Source: Actinomycetes bacterium
Lineage (GTDB): Bacteria > Actinomycetota > CALGFH01
Direction: 5' to 3'
NCBI GenBank assembly: GCA_030152105.1
Contig: JASLIH010000520.1
Location: forward strand, 1-23,365
Length of the DNA stretch: 23,365 nucleotides
The notes below the pieces were generated by a model. That model did no database searches. It saw only the letters and a program-made list of their open reading frames with translations, and was not told the DNA's origin. A program made the position numbers and the translations under genes. Of the stretch, positions 1-7,923 are shown piece after piece; position 1 is the stretch's first letter; each line of letters opens with the position of its first letter.

Positions 1-1329
1 CTCGTGCTCGGGCTTCATCAGGACGCTGCGCAGGACCCGGGCCTCGCCGACGTCGGCGGCCAGGGCCGGGTCGCGGCGGCGGAGCCGGTCGGCGGCCAGG
101 CGCAGGGTGCTCAGGTACACCGGTGACGGGTCGTCCATGGCCGCCCGCAGCAGGGCGGCCGAGGCGGCGTCGACGGCCGCGCAGGACGGCGCGGACGGGC
201 GGGGCCAGAAGGCGAGGATGTCGAGCTCCGGCGGCTGGTAGAGCACCAGCTCGTCACTGGCGTCCAGCAGCTCGGCCCACGCCCTGGCCGCCCGCAGGCC
301 GCCGGCCACCACCGGGCCCAGGCCCTGGCCGGCCTCAAGGGGCAGGGCCCGCAGGGTCAGCCAGAGGGCGCCGGCGGCCGCCCCGGCCCGCGAGCACTCC
401 AGGCTGATCTCGCCCAGGTGGAGCTCGTCGGAGGTGAAGTAGGTGTAGGGCGAGTCGTGGCGGTACAGCCGCCCGACCCCCGGGTCGCGGAACAGCACCG
501 CCCCGCAGCCGTACGGCTGGAGGCCGTGCTTGTGGGGGTCGACCACCACCGAGTCGCACGCCCCCACCGCCCGCAGCCGGGCCGCCACCTCCGGCCCGAG
601 CAGCTTGGCCCCGTCCTCGTCGGCGGCCAGCAGGGCGAAGAAGCCGCCGTAGGCGGCGTCGGCGTGCAGCCGGCAGCCGTAGCGGTCCCGCAGCTCCAGG
701 GCCTCGGCCACCGGGTCGACGGCGCCGAGGCCGGTGGTGCCGGCGGTCAGCACCACCGTGCCCACCCGGCCCGACGCCAGCAGCGGCTCGAGGGCGTCCA
801 GGTCCATGCGCCCGGCCGCGTCGGCCGGCACGGCCACGCTCTCCACGCCCAGCACCTCGCACATGCGGGCGTGGGTGTAGTGGGCGTCCTGGCTGTGGGC
901 GACCGCCTTGCCGGGGGCGAGCTGGCGGGCCACCCACAGCGCCTCCAGGTTGGCGATGGTGCCGCTGGAGGTGAGATGGCCGAGGGTGTCGTCGGGGAGG
1001 CCGAACATGGCCGCCAGGTCGCCGACGACCTCCTTCTCCATCGCCCCGGTGGCCGGCCCGCCGTCGAGGGCGTGGTTGTTGGGGTTGACGGTCATCGCGG
1101 CCAGGTACCCGGCCATGGCCACCGGGTGGGGCGGCTTGAGCATCTGGCCGGCGTAGCGGGGGTGGAAGAACGGGTAGTTGTCCTGGAGGCGGCCGGTGTA
1201 CTCCTCCCAGGCGGCGGCCAGCCGCCCTGGGTCGACCTCGGCCGCGGGGGCGGCCGCGACCGGCTCCCAGCGGCCCCGGAACGCCTGGTCGAAGGCGCGG
1301 GCCGCGTCCAGGTAGGCACCCAGGTCCAT
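1..1329 (-). CDS. Group II PLP-dependent decarboxylase / aminotransferase-fold enzyme (3' end beyond window)
   Basis: The frame is open from an ATG at 1329 to the left edge, giving 443 residues without the C-terminus. It belongs to the fold-type I pyridoxal-phosphate group that includes aromatic amino acid, glutamate and diaminobutyrate decarboxylases. Visible landmarks are SSGTIANLEA near residue 121 (phosphate-binding loop), His150 in QDAHYTH (stacks on the cofactor), Asp224 in HADAAYGG (bonds the pyridine nitrogen) and Lys267 in DPHKHGLQPYG (Schiff-base lysine). The start is supported by GGAGG six bases upstream (minus strand GGAGGACCGACATG). The gene is transcribed away from the rest of the window, so any operon partners lie outside. 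Substrate cannot be read from sequence. It differs in subfamily from the second decarboxylase at 20970-22406, whose lysine motif is DAHKWLN. Family is certain; decarboxylase versus other chemistry is inference. Confidence 0.88.
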   Translation of the reverse strand, partial: MDLGAYLDAARAFDQAFRGRWEPVAAAPAAEVDPGRLAAAWEEYTGRLQDNYPFFHPRYAGQMLKPPHPVAMAGYLAAMTVNPNNHALDGGPATGAMEKEVVGDLAAMFGLPDDTLGHLTSSGTIANLEALWVARQLAPGKAVAHSQDAHYTHARMCEVLGVESVAVPADAAGRMDLDALEPLLASGRVGTVVLTAGTTGLGAVDPVAEALELRDRYGCRLHADAAYGGFFALLAADEDGAKLLGPEVAARLRAVGACDSVVVDPHKHGLQPYGCGAVLFRDPGVGRLYRHDSPYTYFTSDELHLGEISLECSRAGAAAGALWLTLRALPLEAGQGLGPVVAGGLRAARAWAELLDASDELVLYQPPELDILAFWPRPSAPSCAAVDAASAALLRAAMDDPSPVYLSTLRLAADRLRRRDPALAADVGEARVLRSVLMKPEHE

Positions 1330-1431
1330 GTCGGTCCTCCGTGGCCGGATCGAGATACGGCCACGCTCGCTCCGTGACCGACCGGTCCCAGGATGCTACG
1401 TGGCGCGACCCGCTCGCACGCGGACCGGGCC

Positions 1432-1469
1432 GGCGGCACCAGGCGCACGAGGGGGCGCCTGGTGCCGCC
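1432..1469 (-). terminator. Strong hairpin after the LPFTG gene
   Basis: Perfect 15-bp inverted repeat: arm 1432-1446 (GGCGGCACCAGGCGC) and its exact complement at 1455-1469, with an 8-nt loop. On the minus strand it begins three bases past the TGA of the gene ending at 1473. There is no T-run, as is common for GC-rich actinobacterial terminators. It would end transcription of the two surface-protein genes before the decarboxylase at 1329. Confidence 0.8.
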
Positions 1470-1472
1470 CCT

Positions 1473-1970
1473 TCACCGGGCCTGACGCGCGACCGCGCGG
1501 TGCCGTCCCCGATAGGCCGACATGCGGACCAGGACGGACCCGGCGACGATCAGGCAGAGCGCCAGCCCCGTCAGGGCCGGCGCCCGGGCCGGCCCGGTGA
1601 ACGGCAGCGGGCACGGCCCGGCCAGGGTCATCTCGGAGAACACGAACGGCTTGGCCGCGCCCGGCCGCCCGACCTCCATGCGGACGGTCTTGACCCCGGT
1701 GAGGGGCACCTTGGCCTTGAGGGTCATGGAACCGTCAGCGTCCGTGGTGATGGCCGCCTTGTGTAGCAGGGCGCCGTTGGCCGCGTTCTCGAACCGGAGG
1801 TCGAGCCTGGTGTGCTTGGGCAGCTCGAACCCGGTGGCCTGCAGGGTCCCGCAGCCCACCAGCGAGAGGTCGGCGTGGAGGTGGTCCGGCTGGGCGGCCG
1901 CCGGGCCGGCCCCCAGCACCCCCAGCACCAGCACCACGCCCGCGACCGGGGAGAACCTGAGCCAACGCAT
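1473..1970 (-). CDS. Small secreted protein with LPFTG cell-wall sorting signal
   Basis: The product is 165 residues. Its N-terminus is a signal peptide (MRWLRF, then a hydrophobic stretch ending GPAAAQ). The exported domain is a compact, probably beta-rich module of about 100 residues with two cysteines (SLVGCGT and AGPCPL) that could form a disulfide. It ends in a sortase signal: LPFTG, a hydrophobic segment (ALTGLALCLIVAGSVLV) and a basic tail. Sortase would cut between Thr and Gly and attach the protein to peptidoglycan; no sortase is in the window. The ATG at 1970 is chosen because GGAAGG sits just upstream; a TTG at 1985 would overlap that ribosome site. It lies 25 nt behind the gene ending at 1996 and is probably its operon partner. 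The domain function is unknown. Confidence 0.88.
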   Translation of the reverse strand: MRWLRFSPVAGVVLVLGVLGAGPAAAQPDHLHADLSLVGCGTLQATGFELPKHTRLDLRFENAANGALLHKAAITTDADGSMTLKAKVPLTGVKTVRMEVGRPGAAKPFVFSEMTLAGPCPLPFTGPARAPALTGLALCLIVAGSVLVRMSAYRGRHRAVARQAR

Positions 1971-1995
1971 CTGCCTTCCTTCCAATGGGGTGCCG

Positions 1996-2691
1996 TCACT
2001 GGCTGGGCAGGAGGTGGAGGACGACCTCGTCGATGTCGAGGTAGCCGCCGGGGGGCAGGTCGCGGGCCATGATCTCGAGCGCCAGCTGCGACCCCTTCTG
2101 GCTGGCCACGTGGATCGCCCCGAACTGGCGCCAGCCGCTGCGCTCGACCGTCCAGCCGAGGGTGTTGGAGCCCGGGATCGGCTTGCCCTGGCGGTACTCG
2201 CGCAGCCCGATGGTCACCGTCGTGTTCGGCGATGACGGCCGCACCCAGGCGTTGGTGTGGTAGCGCCCGCCGAGCTTGGTCAGGGTCACGTCCGGGACGG
2301 TGATGCCGACCGGCCCGCTGGCCGAGGGGCCGGCCGAGATCCGCAGTGAGTAGCCGCCTTCCTTGGCCTCGGTCGTCTTGGTCAGGTGGGCGCCTCCCAG
2401 CGGCTGCCAGCCCAGCGAGCCGTCTTCGAAGCTGGCGTTGGCCAGCAGGTTCTTGGGCCCGTCCGCGTTCGCTGCCTGGGCGGCGGTGGTGTCGCCGGCC
2501 GCCGTGGTCGTGCTGGCGCCGGCGCCCGTCACCGAGATGTCGGCCGGCGGCCGGTCGGGCTCGGCCGGCGGCCGGATCCAGGCGGCCGCGGTGACGACCG
2601 CCAGCACGGCGACACCCACGCCCGTCCAGAGCTGCCAGCGGCGATGGAGCGGAAGCGGCGTGGCGAGATGGCGGGCGTTGTTGTCCCTCAT
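1996..2691 (-). CDS. Membrane-anchored protein with CBM4/9-like carbohydrate-binding domain
   Basis: The product is 231 residues from the ATG at 2691. A short basic N-terminus (LPLHRRWQLW) is followed by one membrane segment (GVGVAVLAVVTAAAWI, about 24-40), a low-complexity Pro/Ala/Thr linker to about residue 80, then a jelly-roll-like domain that opens with LLANASFEDGSLGWQPLGG and ends DLPPGGYLDIDEVVLHL. That opening and ending are typical of carbohydrate-binding modules of the CBM4/9 type, seen in many exported actinobacterial proteins. The topology puts the domain outside. No catalytic domain is present, so it should bind rather than cleave. A TTG at 2730 in the same frame is possible, but it falls inside the proposed promoter. 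The gene precedes the LPFTG gene and diverges from the HTH regulator. The fold assignment is by pattern and is moderately sure. Confidence 0.78.
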   Translation of the reverse strand: MRDNNARHLATPLPLHRRWQLWTGVGVAVLAVVTAAAWIRPPAEPDRPPADISVTGAGASTTTAAGDTTAAQAANADGPKNLLANASFEDGSLGWQPLGGAHLTKTTEAKEGGYSLRISAGPSASGPVGITVPDVTLTKLGGRYHTNAWVRPSSPNTTVTIGLREYRQGKPIPGSNTLGWTVERSGWRQFGAIHVASQKGSQLALEIMARDLPPGGYLDIDEVVLHLLPSQ

Positions 2692-2709
2692 ATTGGCACA
2701 GAGTCTGGT

Positions 2710-2725
2710 GGTTACCGCCGTAACC
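2710..2725. promoter_or_regulatory. Palindromic operator candidate in the divergent region, with a minus-strand promoter
   Basis: GGTTAC (2710-2715) and GTAACC (2720-2725) form a perfect inverted repeat around CGCC. On the minus strand a TTGTCG box (2730-2725) and a weak CAGACT -10 box (2707-2702) are 17 nt apart, so the palindrome fills the spacer of a possible promoter for the surface-protein genes. A second short palindrome, CGGAA-T-TTCCG, lies at 2744-2754. The divergent regulator at 2806 is the obvious candidate to bind here. Boxes and binding are inferred. Confidence 0.5.
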
Positions 2726-2792
2726 GACAACTGCGCAGACTTGCGGAATTTCCGGGCGAACGGGCGCTTCTAAGAGCAGCGTCGATCGGCTT

Positions 2793-2798
2793 TACAAT
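2793..2798 (+). promoter_or_regulatory. -10 box (TACAAT) for a leaderless HTH regulator transcript
   Basis: TACAAT ends seven bases before the ATG at 2806, placing the expected transcription start at or next to the start codon. No Shine-Dalgarno sequence precedes that ATG. An in-frame ATG at 2797 overlaps the box and so is unlikely to be the start. No good -35 hexamer is visible. Confidence 0.55.
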
Positions 2799-2805
2799 GG
2801 CCGCC

Positions 2806-3501
2806 ATGGACATCATGCCCCCGGACCGGGACCTGGCCGCCATCGGGCTCCTCCGGGACCCGGTGCGCCGGGCCCTGTACGGGCACGTGGCCGGCGCCGG
2901 GGGCGAGGTCAGTCGCAACCAGGCCGCCGAGGCGGTCGGGGTGCAGCGGGGCCTGGCCGCCTTCCACCTGGACAAGCTGGTCGAGGCGGGGCTGCTGGAG
3001 GCGAGCTTCCGGCGGCTCGGGGCGCGGCGCGGCCCGGGCGCCGGGCGGCCGGCCAAGCTGTACCGGCGGGCCAGCGGCGAGGTCGCGGCCAGCCTTCCCC
3101 CGCGGACGTACGAGACGGCCGCCCACCTGCTGGCCGAGGCGGTCGAGCAGACCGGCGCCGACCTGGAGCTCCAGGCGGCGGCCAGGCGGGCCGGCGAGCA
3201 GGCGGGCCGGCGAGCGGTGACGGCGTCCGCCGAGACGGAGATCGAGCCTGTGCTGGCGGCCAGGGGGTACCAGCCGTACCGCGACGGGCCCTCGCTGCGG
3301 CTGCGCAACTGCCCTTTCGCCAACCTCGCCGGCGAGTACCCGGTGCTGGTCTGCGCCATGAACCTGTGCCTGATCGAGGGGCTGCTGGAGGGGATCGGGG
3401 AGCGGGCCGGGCGGGCCGCCATGGACCCGGCCCCGGGCCGCTGCTGCGTGGCCGTGAGCGACCGGCCCCAGGCCGGCCCTTCTAAAGACAATCAGGATTG
3501 A
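2806..3501 (+). CDS. ArsR/DeoR-type HTH regulator with SufR-like cysteine cluster
   Basis: The product is 231 residues. A winged helix-turn-helix fills about residues 10-90 (LLRDPVRRALYGHV, VSRNQAAEAVGVQRGLAAFHLDKLVEAGLL, then a wing rich in Gly/Arg). The C-terminal half carries five cysteines: C169 (RNCPF), C183 and C188 (VCAMNLC), and C213-C214 (GRCCV). C169, C183 and C213 are spaced X13 and X29, close to the three cysteines that hold the iron-sulfur cluster in SufR repressors. This suggests a redox- or iron-sulfur-responsive regulator. There are no suf genes nearby, so it is probably a SufR relative with another target. It diverges from the surface-protein pair with a palindrome between, and is followed after 32 nt by a DUF3291 gene, likely in one transcript. 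The HTH call is firm; cluster binding is inferred. Confidence 0.85.
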   Translation: MDIMPPDRDLAAIGLLRDPVRRALYGHVAGAGGEVSRNQAAEAVGVQRGLAAFHLDKLVEAGLLEASFRRLGARRGPGAGRPAKLYRRASGEVAASLPPRTYETAAHLLAEAVEQTGADLELQAAARRAGEQAGRRAVTASAETEIEPVLAARGYQPYRDGPSLRLRNCPFANLAGEYPVLVCAMNLCLIEGLLEGIGERAGRAAMDPAPGRCCVAVSDRPQAGPSKDNQD

Positions 3502-3533
3502 CATAGAGGCGGGGGCCGTGGTTGGCTGAGGCC

Positions 3534-3995
3534 ATGGCAGCCCACCACCTGGCCCAGGTCAACGTGGCCACCCTCCGAGCCCCGCTGGACGGGCCCGAGC
3601 TGGCCGGGTTCGTGGCCCAGCTGGAGCCGCTCAACGCCCTGGCCGACCAGAGCCCCGGGTTCGTCTGGCGGCTCCAGACCGAGGATGGCGACGCCACCGC
3701 CATCCGGCCGTTCGAGGACGACCGGGTGATGGTCAACCTGTCGGTCTGGGCGTCGCTGGAGGCGCTGCGCACCTTCGTCTACGCCAGCCGGCACCTGGGT
3801 GTGATGCGCCACCGCCGGGCCTGGTTCCACCGCATGCCCGACCCCTACCTGGCTCTGTGGTGGGTGCCGGCCGGCACCATCCCGACCGTCGCCGAGGCCA
3901 GGGACCGCCTCGAGCTCCTGGCCGGCAAGGGCCCGACCGCGGACGCCTTCACCTTCCGGGCGCCGTTCCCCGAGCCGGCGGACGCGACCCGCTAG
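3534..3995 (+). CDS. DUF3291 domain protein
   Basis: The product is 153 residues and the whole protein is the DUF3291 domain. Recognisable blocks are HHLAQVNVATLRAPLDGPE at the start, VNLSVWASLEALRTFVYASRH in the middle, then RRAWFHRM, ALWWVPAGTIPTVAEARDRL and a C-terminal DAFTFRAPFPEP. The family is thought to adopt a dimeric alpha/beta-barrel like small monooxygenases; no function is established. The ATG at 3534 is chosen by fit to the family start; a TTG at 3522 with a G-rich sequence upstream is an alternative. It follows the HTH regulator by 32 nt, so the two are probably co-transcribed and the regulator may control it. Its TAG overlaps the stop of the opposing HAD gene on a shared CTAG at 3992-3995. 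Confidence 0.88.
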   Translation: MAAHHLAQVNVATLRAPLDGPELAGFVAQLEPLNALADQSPGFVWRLQTEDGDATAIRPFEDDRVMVNLSVWASLEALRTFVYASRHLGVMRHRRAWFHRMPDPYLALWWVPAGTIPTVAEARDRLELLAGKGPTADAFTFRAPFPEPADATR

Positions 3996-4807
3996 GGCCG
4001 CCGCCGGGCGCCGTTCGCGGCCAGGATCCGCTCCAGCAGCCGGGCCACCCCGTCCTCGACGTTGGCCGCGGTCACCTCGTCGGCGGCGTCAAGGACCTCC
4101 TGGGTGGCGTTGGCCACCGCCACGGCAGTGCCCGCCCACTGCAGCATGGCCAGGTCGTTGGGCATGTCGCCGACGGCCACGACCTCGGAGGCGTCGATCC
4201 CGAGGCGACGGCAGAGCCGCTCCAGGGCGAAGGCCTTGGTCACCCCGGCGGCGGAGATCTCGACCAGCTGCAGGCCGGCCCAGGTGGCCACGGCGTCGTC
4301 GCCGACGGCCTGACGGGCCCGCTCGGCGAGCTCGGCGAAGGCCAGGGTGGGGTGGCGGACCAGCAGCTTGATGACGGGACCAGTGATCAGCTCCAGGGCG
4401 TCGGCCTCCAGGCCCTCGGGCCGGACGGCGGTCAGGTCCTCGGCCCAGCCCGGCTCGCGGCCGAACCCGCCCTCCAGCTCGACCGCGAACAGCACCCCCG
4501 GGATGGCGTCGCGCAGGGCGCGGACCAGCCGGGTGGCCAGCTCCGCGGCCAGCGGGGTGGCGTCGACCATGGTCCCGGTGTCCAGGTCCCAGACCAGCGC
4601 GCCGTTGGCGCAGATGGCGATGCCCCCGACCCCGATCCGCTCGGCGATCGGGCCGAGGCTGCGGGGCTGGCGGCCGCTCACCAGCACCACCGTGATGCCG
4701 GCGGCCCTGGCCGCGGCCAGGGCGGCCCGGGTCCGCTCCGAGACCGTCTCGTCGGGCAGGAGCAGGGTGCCGTCCAGGTCACTGGCGACCAGCCGGATAC
4801 CGTCCAT
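3992..4807 (-). CDS. Cof-type HAD-IIB family hydrolase
   Basis: The product is 271 residues, the usual size. HAD motif I is ASDLDGTLL (nucleophile Asp10, acid/base Asp12). Motif II is VSGRQPRS. The motif III lysine is in GVTKAFAL, and motif IV is VGDMPNDLAML. A cap domain of the C2 type is inserted between motifs II and III. Such enzymes dephosphorylate sugar phosphates, pyridoxal phosphate or flavin precursors, and their specificity cannot be predicted from motifs. The start ATG is preceded by TACCGT at six bases and by no ribosome site, suggesting leaderless expression separate from the upstream rdgB gene, whose stop lies 51 nt away. Its 3' end overlaps the DUF3291 gene by four bases. Confidence 0.93.
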   Translation of the reverse strand: MDGIRLVASDLDGTLLLPDETVSERTRAALAAARAAGITVVLVSGRQPRSLGPIAERIGVGGIAICANGALVWDLDTGTMVDATPLAAELATRLVRALRDAIPGVLFAVELEGGFGREPGWAEDLTAVRPEGLEADALELITGPVIKLLVRHPTLAFAELAERARQAVGDDAVATWAGLQLVEISAAGVTKAFALERLCRRLGIDASEVVAVGDMPNDLAMLQWAGTAVAVANATQEVLDAADEVTAANVEDGVARLLERILAANGARRRP

Positions 4808-4813
4808 GGCCCC

Positions 4814-4819
4814 ACGGTA
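4814..4819 (-). promoter_or_regulatory. -10 box (TACCGT) for a leaderless HAD gene transcript
   Basis: Minus-strand TACCGT (4819-4814) is followed by six bases (GGGGCC) and then the ATG at 4807. A TTGACA at 4857-4852 is too far upstream to be its -35 box. Confidence 0.45.
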
Positions 4820-4858
4820 CCGGCGGCCCGGAACCGACCTCAGGTAGACGGTGTCAAC

Positions 4859-5515
4859 CTAGCTCGCGTCGCGGGCCCAGGCCTCGATCGCCGGGCGGAG
4901 GGCCCGGAACGCCTTGCCGCGGTGGGAGGCGGCGTCCTTGGTCGCCTGGTCGACCTGGGCGCTGGTCAGCTCCCAGCCGTCAGGCAGGAACACCGGGTCG
5001 TAGCCGAACCCGCCGCTCCCCCGCGGTGCATCCAGCAGCCGCCCTTCCCAGGCCGCCTCGGCGTGCCACTCCCCCGCCGCCGGGTCGACCAGGACGGCGG
5101 CGCAGCGGAACCGGGCCGTGCGCCGTTCCGGCGGCACCCCCGCGAGGGCGGCCAGGAGCTTGTCCAGGTTGGCCTGGTCGCCGGCCCTCTGGCCGGCGTA
5201 GCGGGCCGAGCGGACCCCGGGGGCGCCGCCGAGGGCGTCGACCTCGAGGCCGGAGTCGTCGGCGACCGCCGCCAGCCCCGACCAGGCGGCATAGGCCCGC
5301 CCCTTGAGCAGCGCGTTCTCCAGGAACGTGTCGCCGGTCTCCTCCACCTCGGGCGGCTCGCCGAGGCCGGCCTCGGCCAGGCCGACCAGCTCCACCGGCA
5401 ACCCGTCCAGGATCGTCCGCAGCTCACGCAGCTTGCCCTGGTTGGCGCTGGCCAGCAGGAGGCGCGGCCGGAGGGGTCCGGGGAACCCCGGAGGGGTGCC
5501 CCGGTGAATCGGCAC
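4859..5515 (-). CDS. rdgB: RdgB/HAM1 XTP/dITP pyrophosphatase
   Basis: The product is 218 residues. It hydrolyses ITP, dITP and XTP to monophosphates and pyrophosphate, keeping deaminated purines out of nucleic acids. Family motifs are clear: [13 protein letters not shown] near the start (phosphate-binding Ser/Asn/Lys), [14 protein letters not shown], the catalytic/metal block [26 protein letters not shown], then [11 protein letters not shown] and a C-terminal [10 protein letters not shown]. The start is taken as the GTG at 5515, whose G is also the last base of the rph stop (TAGTG), a common coupling arrangement. This gives an N-terminal extension of about 17 residues before the core ([10 protein letters not shown]), so a later start cannot be excluded. 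It is the last gene of the murI unit. Confidence 0.95.
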   Translation of the reverse strand: MPIHRGTPPGFPGPLRPRLLLASANQGKLRELRTILDGLPVELVGLAEAGLGEPPEVEETGDTFLENALLKGRAYAAWSGLAAVADDSGLEVDALGGAPGVRSARYAGQRAGDQANLDKLLAALAGVPPERRTARFRCAAVLVDPAAGEWHAEAAWEGRLLDAPRGSGGFGYDPVFLPDGWELTSAQVDQATKDAASHRGKAFRALRPAIEAWARDAS

Positions 5516-6318
5516 TAGCCGGCGCGGCCGTCGGCCAGGTCGAGCGAGGCCGGGCCGAGGGCGAGGCGGCGCAGGGGCGGGATGGCCGCCTGCTCCAGCA
5601 TCGGCCCGAGCGCCTGCTTCTGGGCCTTGACCAGCGACGCGATGCCGGCGGAGGCCAGGTCGAGCAGGGTGTCCAGCTCGGCCCGGCTGAACGGCTCCCG
5701 CTCGGCCGTGCCCTGGACCTCGACCAGGCCGCCGAGCCCGGTCATGACCACGTTCATGTCGGTCTCGGCGCGCACGTCCTCCTCATACGGCAGGTCGAGG
5801 CAGGGGGTGCCGTCGACCATCCCGACGCTGACCGCGGCCACGTGGTCGCGGAGCGGGAACGACTTGACCCGCTTCTCCTGCATGAGCCGGTGGCTGGCCG
5901 CGAACAGGGCCGCCCAGGCGCCGGTGATGGAGGCGCAGCGGGTGCCGCCGTCGGCCTGGAGGACGTCGCAGTCGACCCACAGGGTCGACTCCCCGAACGC
6001 CTTGGTGTCGGTGACCGCCCGCAGGGAACGGCCGATCAGGCGCTGGATCTCGTGGGTGCGGCCGCCCGGGCGGCCCTTGGAGACCTCGCGGCCCGACCGC
6101 TCGCCGGTCGCCCCCGGGAGCATGGCGTACTCCGAGGTCACCCAGCCCTTGCCGCTGCCCCGCAGGAACGGCGGCACCCGGTCCTCGTAGCTGACCGCGC
6201 ACACCACCTTGGTCCGGCCCAGCTCGACCAGCGCCGAGGCGAAGGCCGTCTCCTGCCAGCCGAGGGTGATCGTGACCGGGCGCAGCTGGTCGGGGGCGCG
6301 ACCGTCTTTTCTGGCCAT
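5515..6318 (-). CDS. rph: Ribonuclease PH
   Basis: The product is 267 residues. RNase PH is a phosphate-dependent 3'-to-5' exoribonuclease that trims tRNA 3' ends and works as a hexamer in the cytoplasm. Typical blocks are [13 protein letters not shown] at the start, [56 protein letters not shown] and [15 protein letters not shown] near the C-terminus, all in family order and spacing. The ATG at 6318 shares its A with the TGA of the upstream gene (TGATG), so translation is probably coupled. The downstream rdgB start overlaps its stop by one base. The order murI, MBL hydrolase, rph, rdgB is the standard actinobacterial arrangement. Confidence 0.97.
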   Translation of the reverse strand: MARKDGRAPDQLRPVTITLGWQETAFASALVELGRTKVVCAVSYEDRVPPFLRGSGKGWVTSEYAMLPGATGERSGREVSKGRPGGRTHEIQRLIGRSLRAVTDTKAFGESTLWVDCDVLQADGGTRCASITGAWAALFAASHRLMQEKRVKSFPLRDHVAAVSVGMVDGTPCLDLPYEEDVRAETDMNVVMTGLGGLVEVQGTAEREPFSRAELDTLLDLASAGIASLVKAQKQALGPMLEQAAIPPLRRLALGPASLDLADGRAG

Positions 6319-7085
6319 CAGATGCGGTGAACCTCCAGTTCGGTGGCCACGCCCACCGGGCCGCCGTAGGCCTCGGCGGCGCGGGCGGTGGCGGCCGCGG
6401 GATCGCCGCCGGGGCGCAGGTGGGTGAGCAGCAGCCGCCTGGCCCTGGCCTTGGCCGCGCACTCCCCGGCCTGCTGGGGGGTCAGGTGGATCGGGGGGAC
6501 ACCCTTCGGCGACACTGGCCAGGCGGCCTCGCAGACGAACAGGTCGGCCTGGTCGGCCAGGCGGCCGAGGGCGTCGCACGGCCCCGAGTCGGCCGAGTAG
6601 GCCAGGGTGCGGCCGCCGGCGCTGGCCCGGAGGCCGTAGGTCTCCACCGAGTGGAGGGTGGCCACCGCCTCCAGCCGCAGCGGCCCGATGTCGACCTGCT
6701 CGCCGTCGTGCAGGTCGTGGACCTCGAAGGTGCCGTCGATGGGCTCGCTCTCGCCGGTGGACAGGAACGGCCGCACGTGGCTGACCCAGTCGGCGGGGCC
6801 GAACACCGGCACCGGGGCCGGCGGCGGCTCGAAGTCGCCGTAGCGCAGGGCGTAGTTGGCCGCCAGCAGGTCGCCGACGTGGTCGACGTGCAGGTGACTG
6901 ATCCAGATGGCGTCAAGGGTGGGCAGCTCGGCCACCCGGAGCAGGTTGGACAGGGTGCCGGGGCCGGCGTCGACCCAGACCCGGGTCGCCTGGTCGCCGG
7001 AGCCCGCCTCCAGCAGGTAGCCGGAGCAGGCGCGGCCGGCGGCCGGGTAGGTCCCGGAGCTGCCCAGGATGGTGAGCTGGATCAC
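6318..7085 (-). CDS. MBL-fold hydrolase, Rv1339-like (probable cyclic-nucleotide phosphodiesterase)
   Basis: The product is 255 residues with a metallo-beta-lactamase fold. The metal motif HxHxDH is [10 protein letters not shown] (His64, His66, Asp68, His69); further ligands are expected in [17 protein letters not shown] and LLTHLRPG. The start [14 protein letters not shown] is typical of the RNase Z-like branch. In M. tuberculosis the gene in this exact position, Rv1339, was reported to lower cAMP as an atypical class II phosphodiesterase. Position and family together suggest the same role here, but RNase Z-like or other phosphodiesterase activity is possible. The GTG at 7085 forms a GTGA overlap with the murI stop, indicating coupling. 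Confidence 0.88.
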   Translation of the reverse strand: MIQLTILGSSGTYPAAGRACSGYLLEAGSGDQATRVWVDAGPGTLSNLLRVAELPTLDAIWISHLHVDHVGDLLAANYALRYGDFEPPPAPVPVFGPADWVSHVRPFLSTGESEPIDGTFEVHDLHDGEQVDIGPLRLEAVATLHSVETYGLRASAGGRTLAYSADSGPCDALGRLADQADLFVCEAAWPVSPKGVPPIHLTPQQAGECAAKARARRLLLTHLRPGGDPAAATARAAEAYGGPVGVATELEVHRI

Positions 7086-7906
7086 GATGCCTCGGCCTCG
7101 ACCGGCACGGCCGCGCTGCGCCGCTCGACCAGGCCGACCTCGGGGCCGAGGAAGCGGGCCCCGAGGCGGCGGAACTCGTCGGGGTCGCCGGAGGCGAGGA
7201 ACCGGTGGGCCGGCCGGGCCCCGTAGGGGGCGTGCAGGTCGGCCCTGGTCAGCTCGGCGAAGACGCTGCGGGCGGTCCACTCGGCCGAGTTGACCAGGAA
7301 CACGTCCGGGCCGACCAGGTAGCCGATGACCCCGGTGAGCAGCGGGTAGTGGGTGCAGCCGAGGATCAGGGTGTCGACCTCGGCGGCCAGCAGCGGGGCC
7401 AGGTAGCCGCGGGCCAGCTCGAGGATCTCCGGGCCGGTGGTCTCGCCCCGCTCCACGTACTCGACGAACCGGGGGCAGGCCTGGGCGACCAGGGTGACGT
7501 TCTCGTGGGTCTCCTCGATGGCCTCGCGGTAGCGGCCGGAGCGGATCGTGCCCTCGGTGCCGATCAGGCCCACCGTGCGGTTGCGGGTGAGGCGCACCGC
7601 CGCCCGCACGGCCGGCTCGATCACCTCGACCACCGGCAGCGGGTAGGCGGCCTTGAGCTCGTCGAAGGCGGCCGCCGAGGCGCTGTTGCAGGCGACCACG
7701 GCCAGCTTCACGTCCTCGGCCACCAGCAGGTCCATGATCTCTTCGGCGAAGGTCCGCACCTGGGCCTGGGACCGGGGCCCGTAGGGGAACCGGGCCGTGT
7801 CCCCGAAGTAGATCACCGACTCGTGCGGAAGGAGATCGATCACCGCCCGGGCGACGGTCAGCCCGCCTACCCCGGAGTCGAAGATGCCGATGGGTCGCGC
7901 GTCCAT
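7082..7906 (-). CDS. murI: Glutamate racemase
   Basis: The product is 274 residues. It interconverts L- and D-glutamate to supply D-Glu for peptidoglycan, without a cofactor, using two cysteines as acid/base. These are visible as Cys73 in VVACNSASA and Cys184 in ILGCTHYPLL. Other family marks are the N-terminal PIGIFDSGVGGLTVA, IYFGDTARFPYG and GLIGTEGTIRSGRY. The ATG at 7906 has no ribosome site but lies six bases behind TATCGT, so murI probably starts a leaderless transcript. It leads a tight four-gene unit with the MBL hydrolase, rph and rdgB. The terminator hairpin at 7924-7942 separates it from cysM. Confidence 0.97.
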   Translation of the reverse strand: MDARPIGIFDSGVGGLTVARAVIDLLPHESVIYFGDTARFPYGPRSQAQVRTFAEEIMDLLVAEDVKLAVVACNSASAAAFDELKAAYPLPVVEVIEPAVRAAVRLTRNRTVGLIGTEGTIRSGRYREAIEETHENVTLVAQACPRFVEYVERGETTGPEILELARGYLAPLLAAEVDTLILGCTHYPLLTGVIGYLVGPDVFLVNSAEWTARSVFAELTRADLHAPYGARPAHRFLASGDPDEFRRLGARFLGPEVGLVERRSAAVPVEAEAS

Positions 7907-7912
7907 GCCGGG

Positions 7913-7918
7913 ACGATA
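7913..7918 (-). promoter_or_regulatory. -10 box (TATCGT) for the leaderless murI operon
   Basis: Minus-strand TATCGT (7918-7913), then CCCGGC, then the murI ATG. The expected transcription start coincides with the start codon. It sits directly behind the cysM terminator hairpin. No -35 consensus is visible. Confidence 0.55.
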
Positions 7919-7923
7919 CCGCA

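Noticed and set aside
418..1377. A 319-codon open frame on the plus strand
   Set aside because: It is antisense to the decarboxylase, whose cofactor residues are all conserved; the composition is that of a shadow frame.
1971..1985. Earlier TTG start at 1985 for the LPFTG protein
   Set aside because: It lies on top of the GGAAGG ribosome site of the ATG at 1970, and the shorter form has the better signal peptide.
3498..3503. TTGACA as a -35 promoter box for the DUF3291 gene
   Set aside because: It overlaps the regulator's stop, and there is no -10-like hexamer 16-18 nt downstream. Co-transcription with the regulator is simpler.
4852..4857. Minus-strand TTGACA as a -35 box for the HAD gene
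   Set aside because: The nearest -10 candidate (TACCGT) is 32 nt away, too far; the 16-18 nt position reads GTTCCG or similar.
3857..5518. A 553-codon open frame on the plus strand
   Set aside because: It overlaps the DUF3291, HAD and rdgB genes in other frames and has no recognisable motifs, only GC-driven low complexity.
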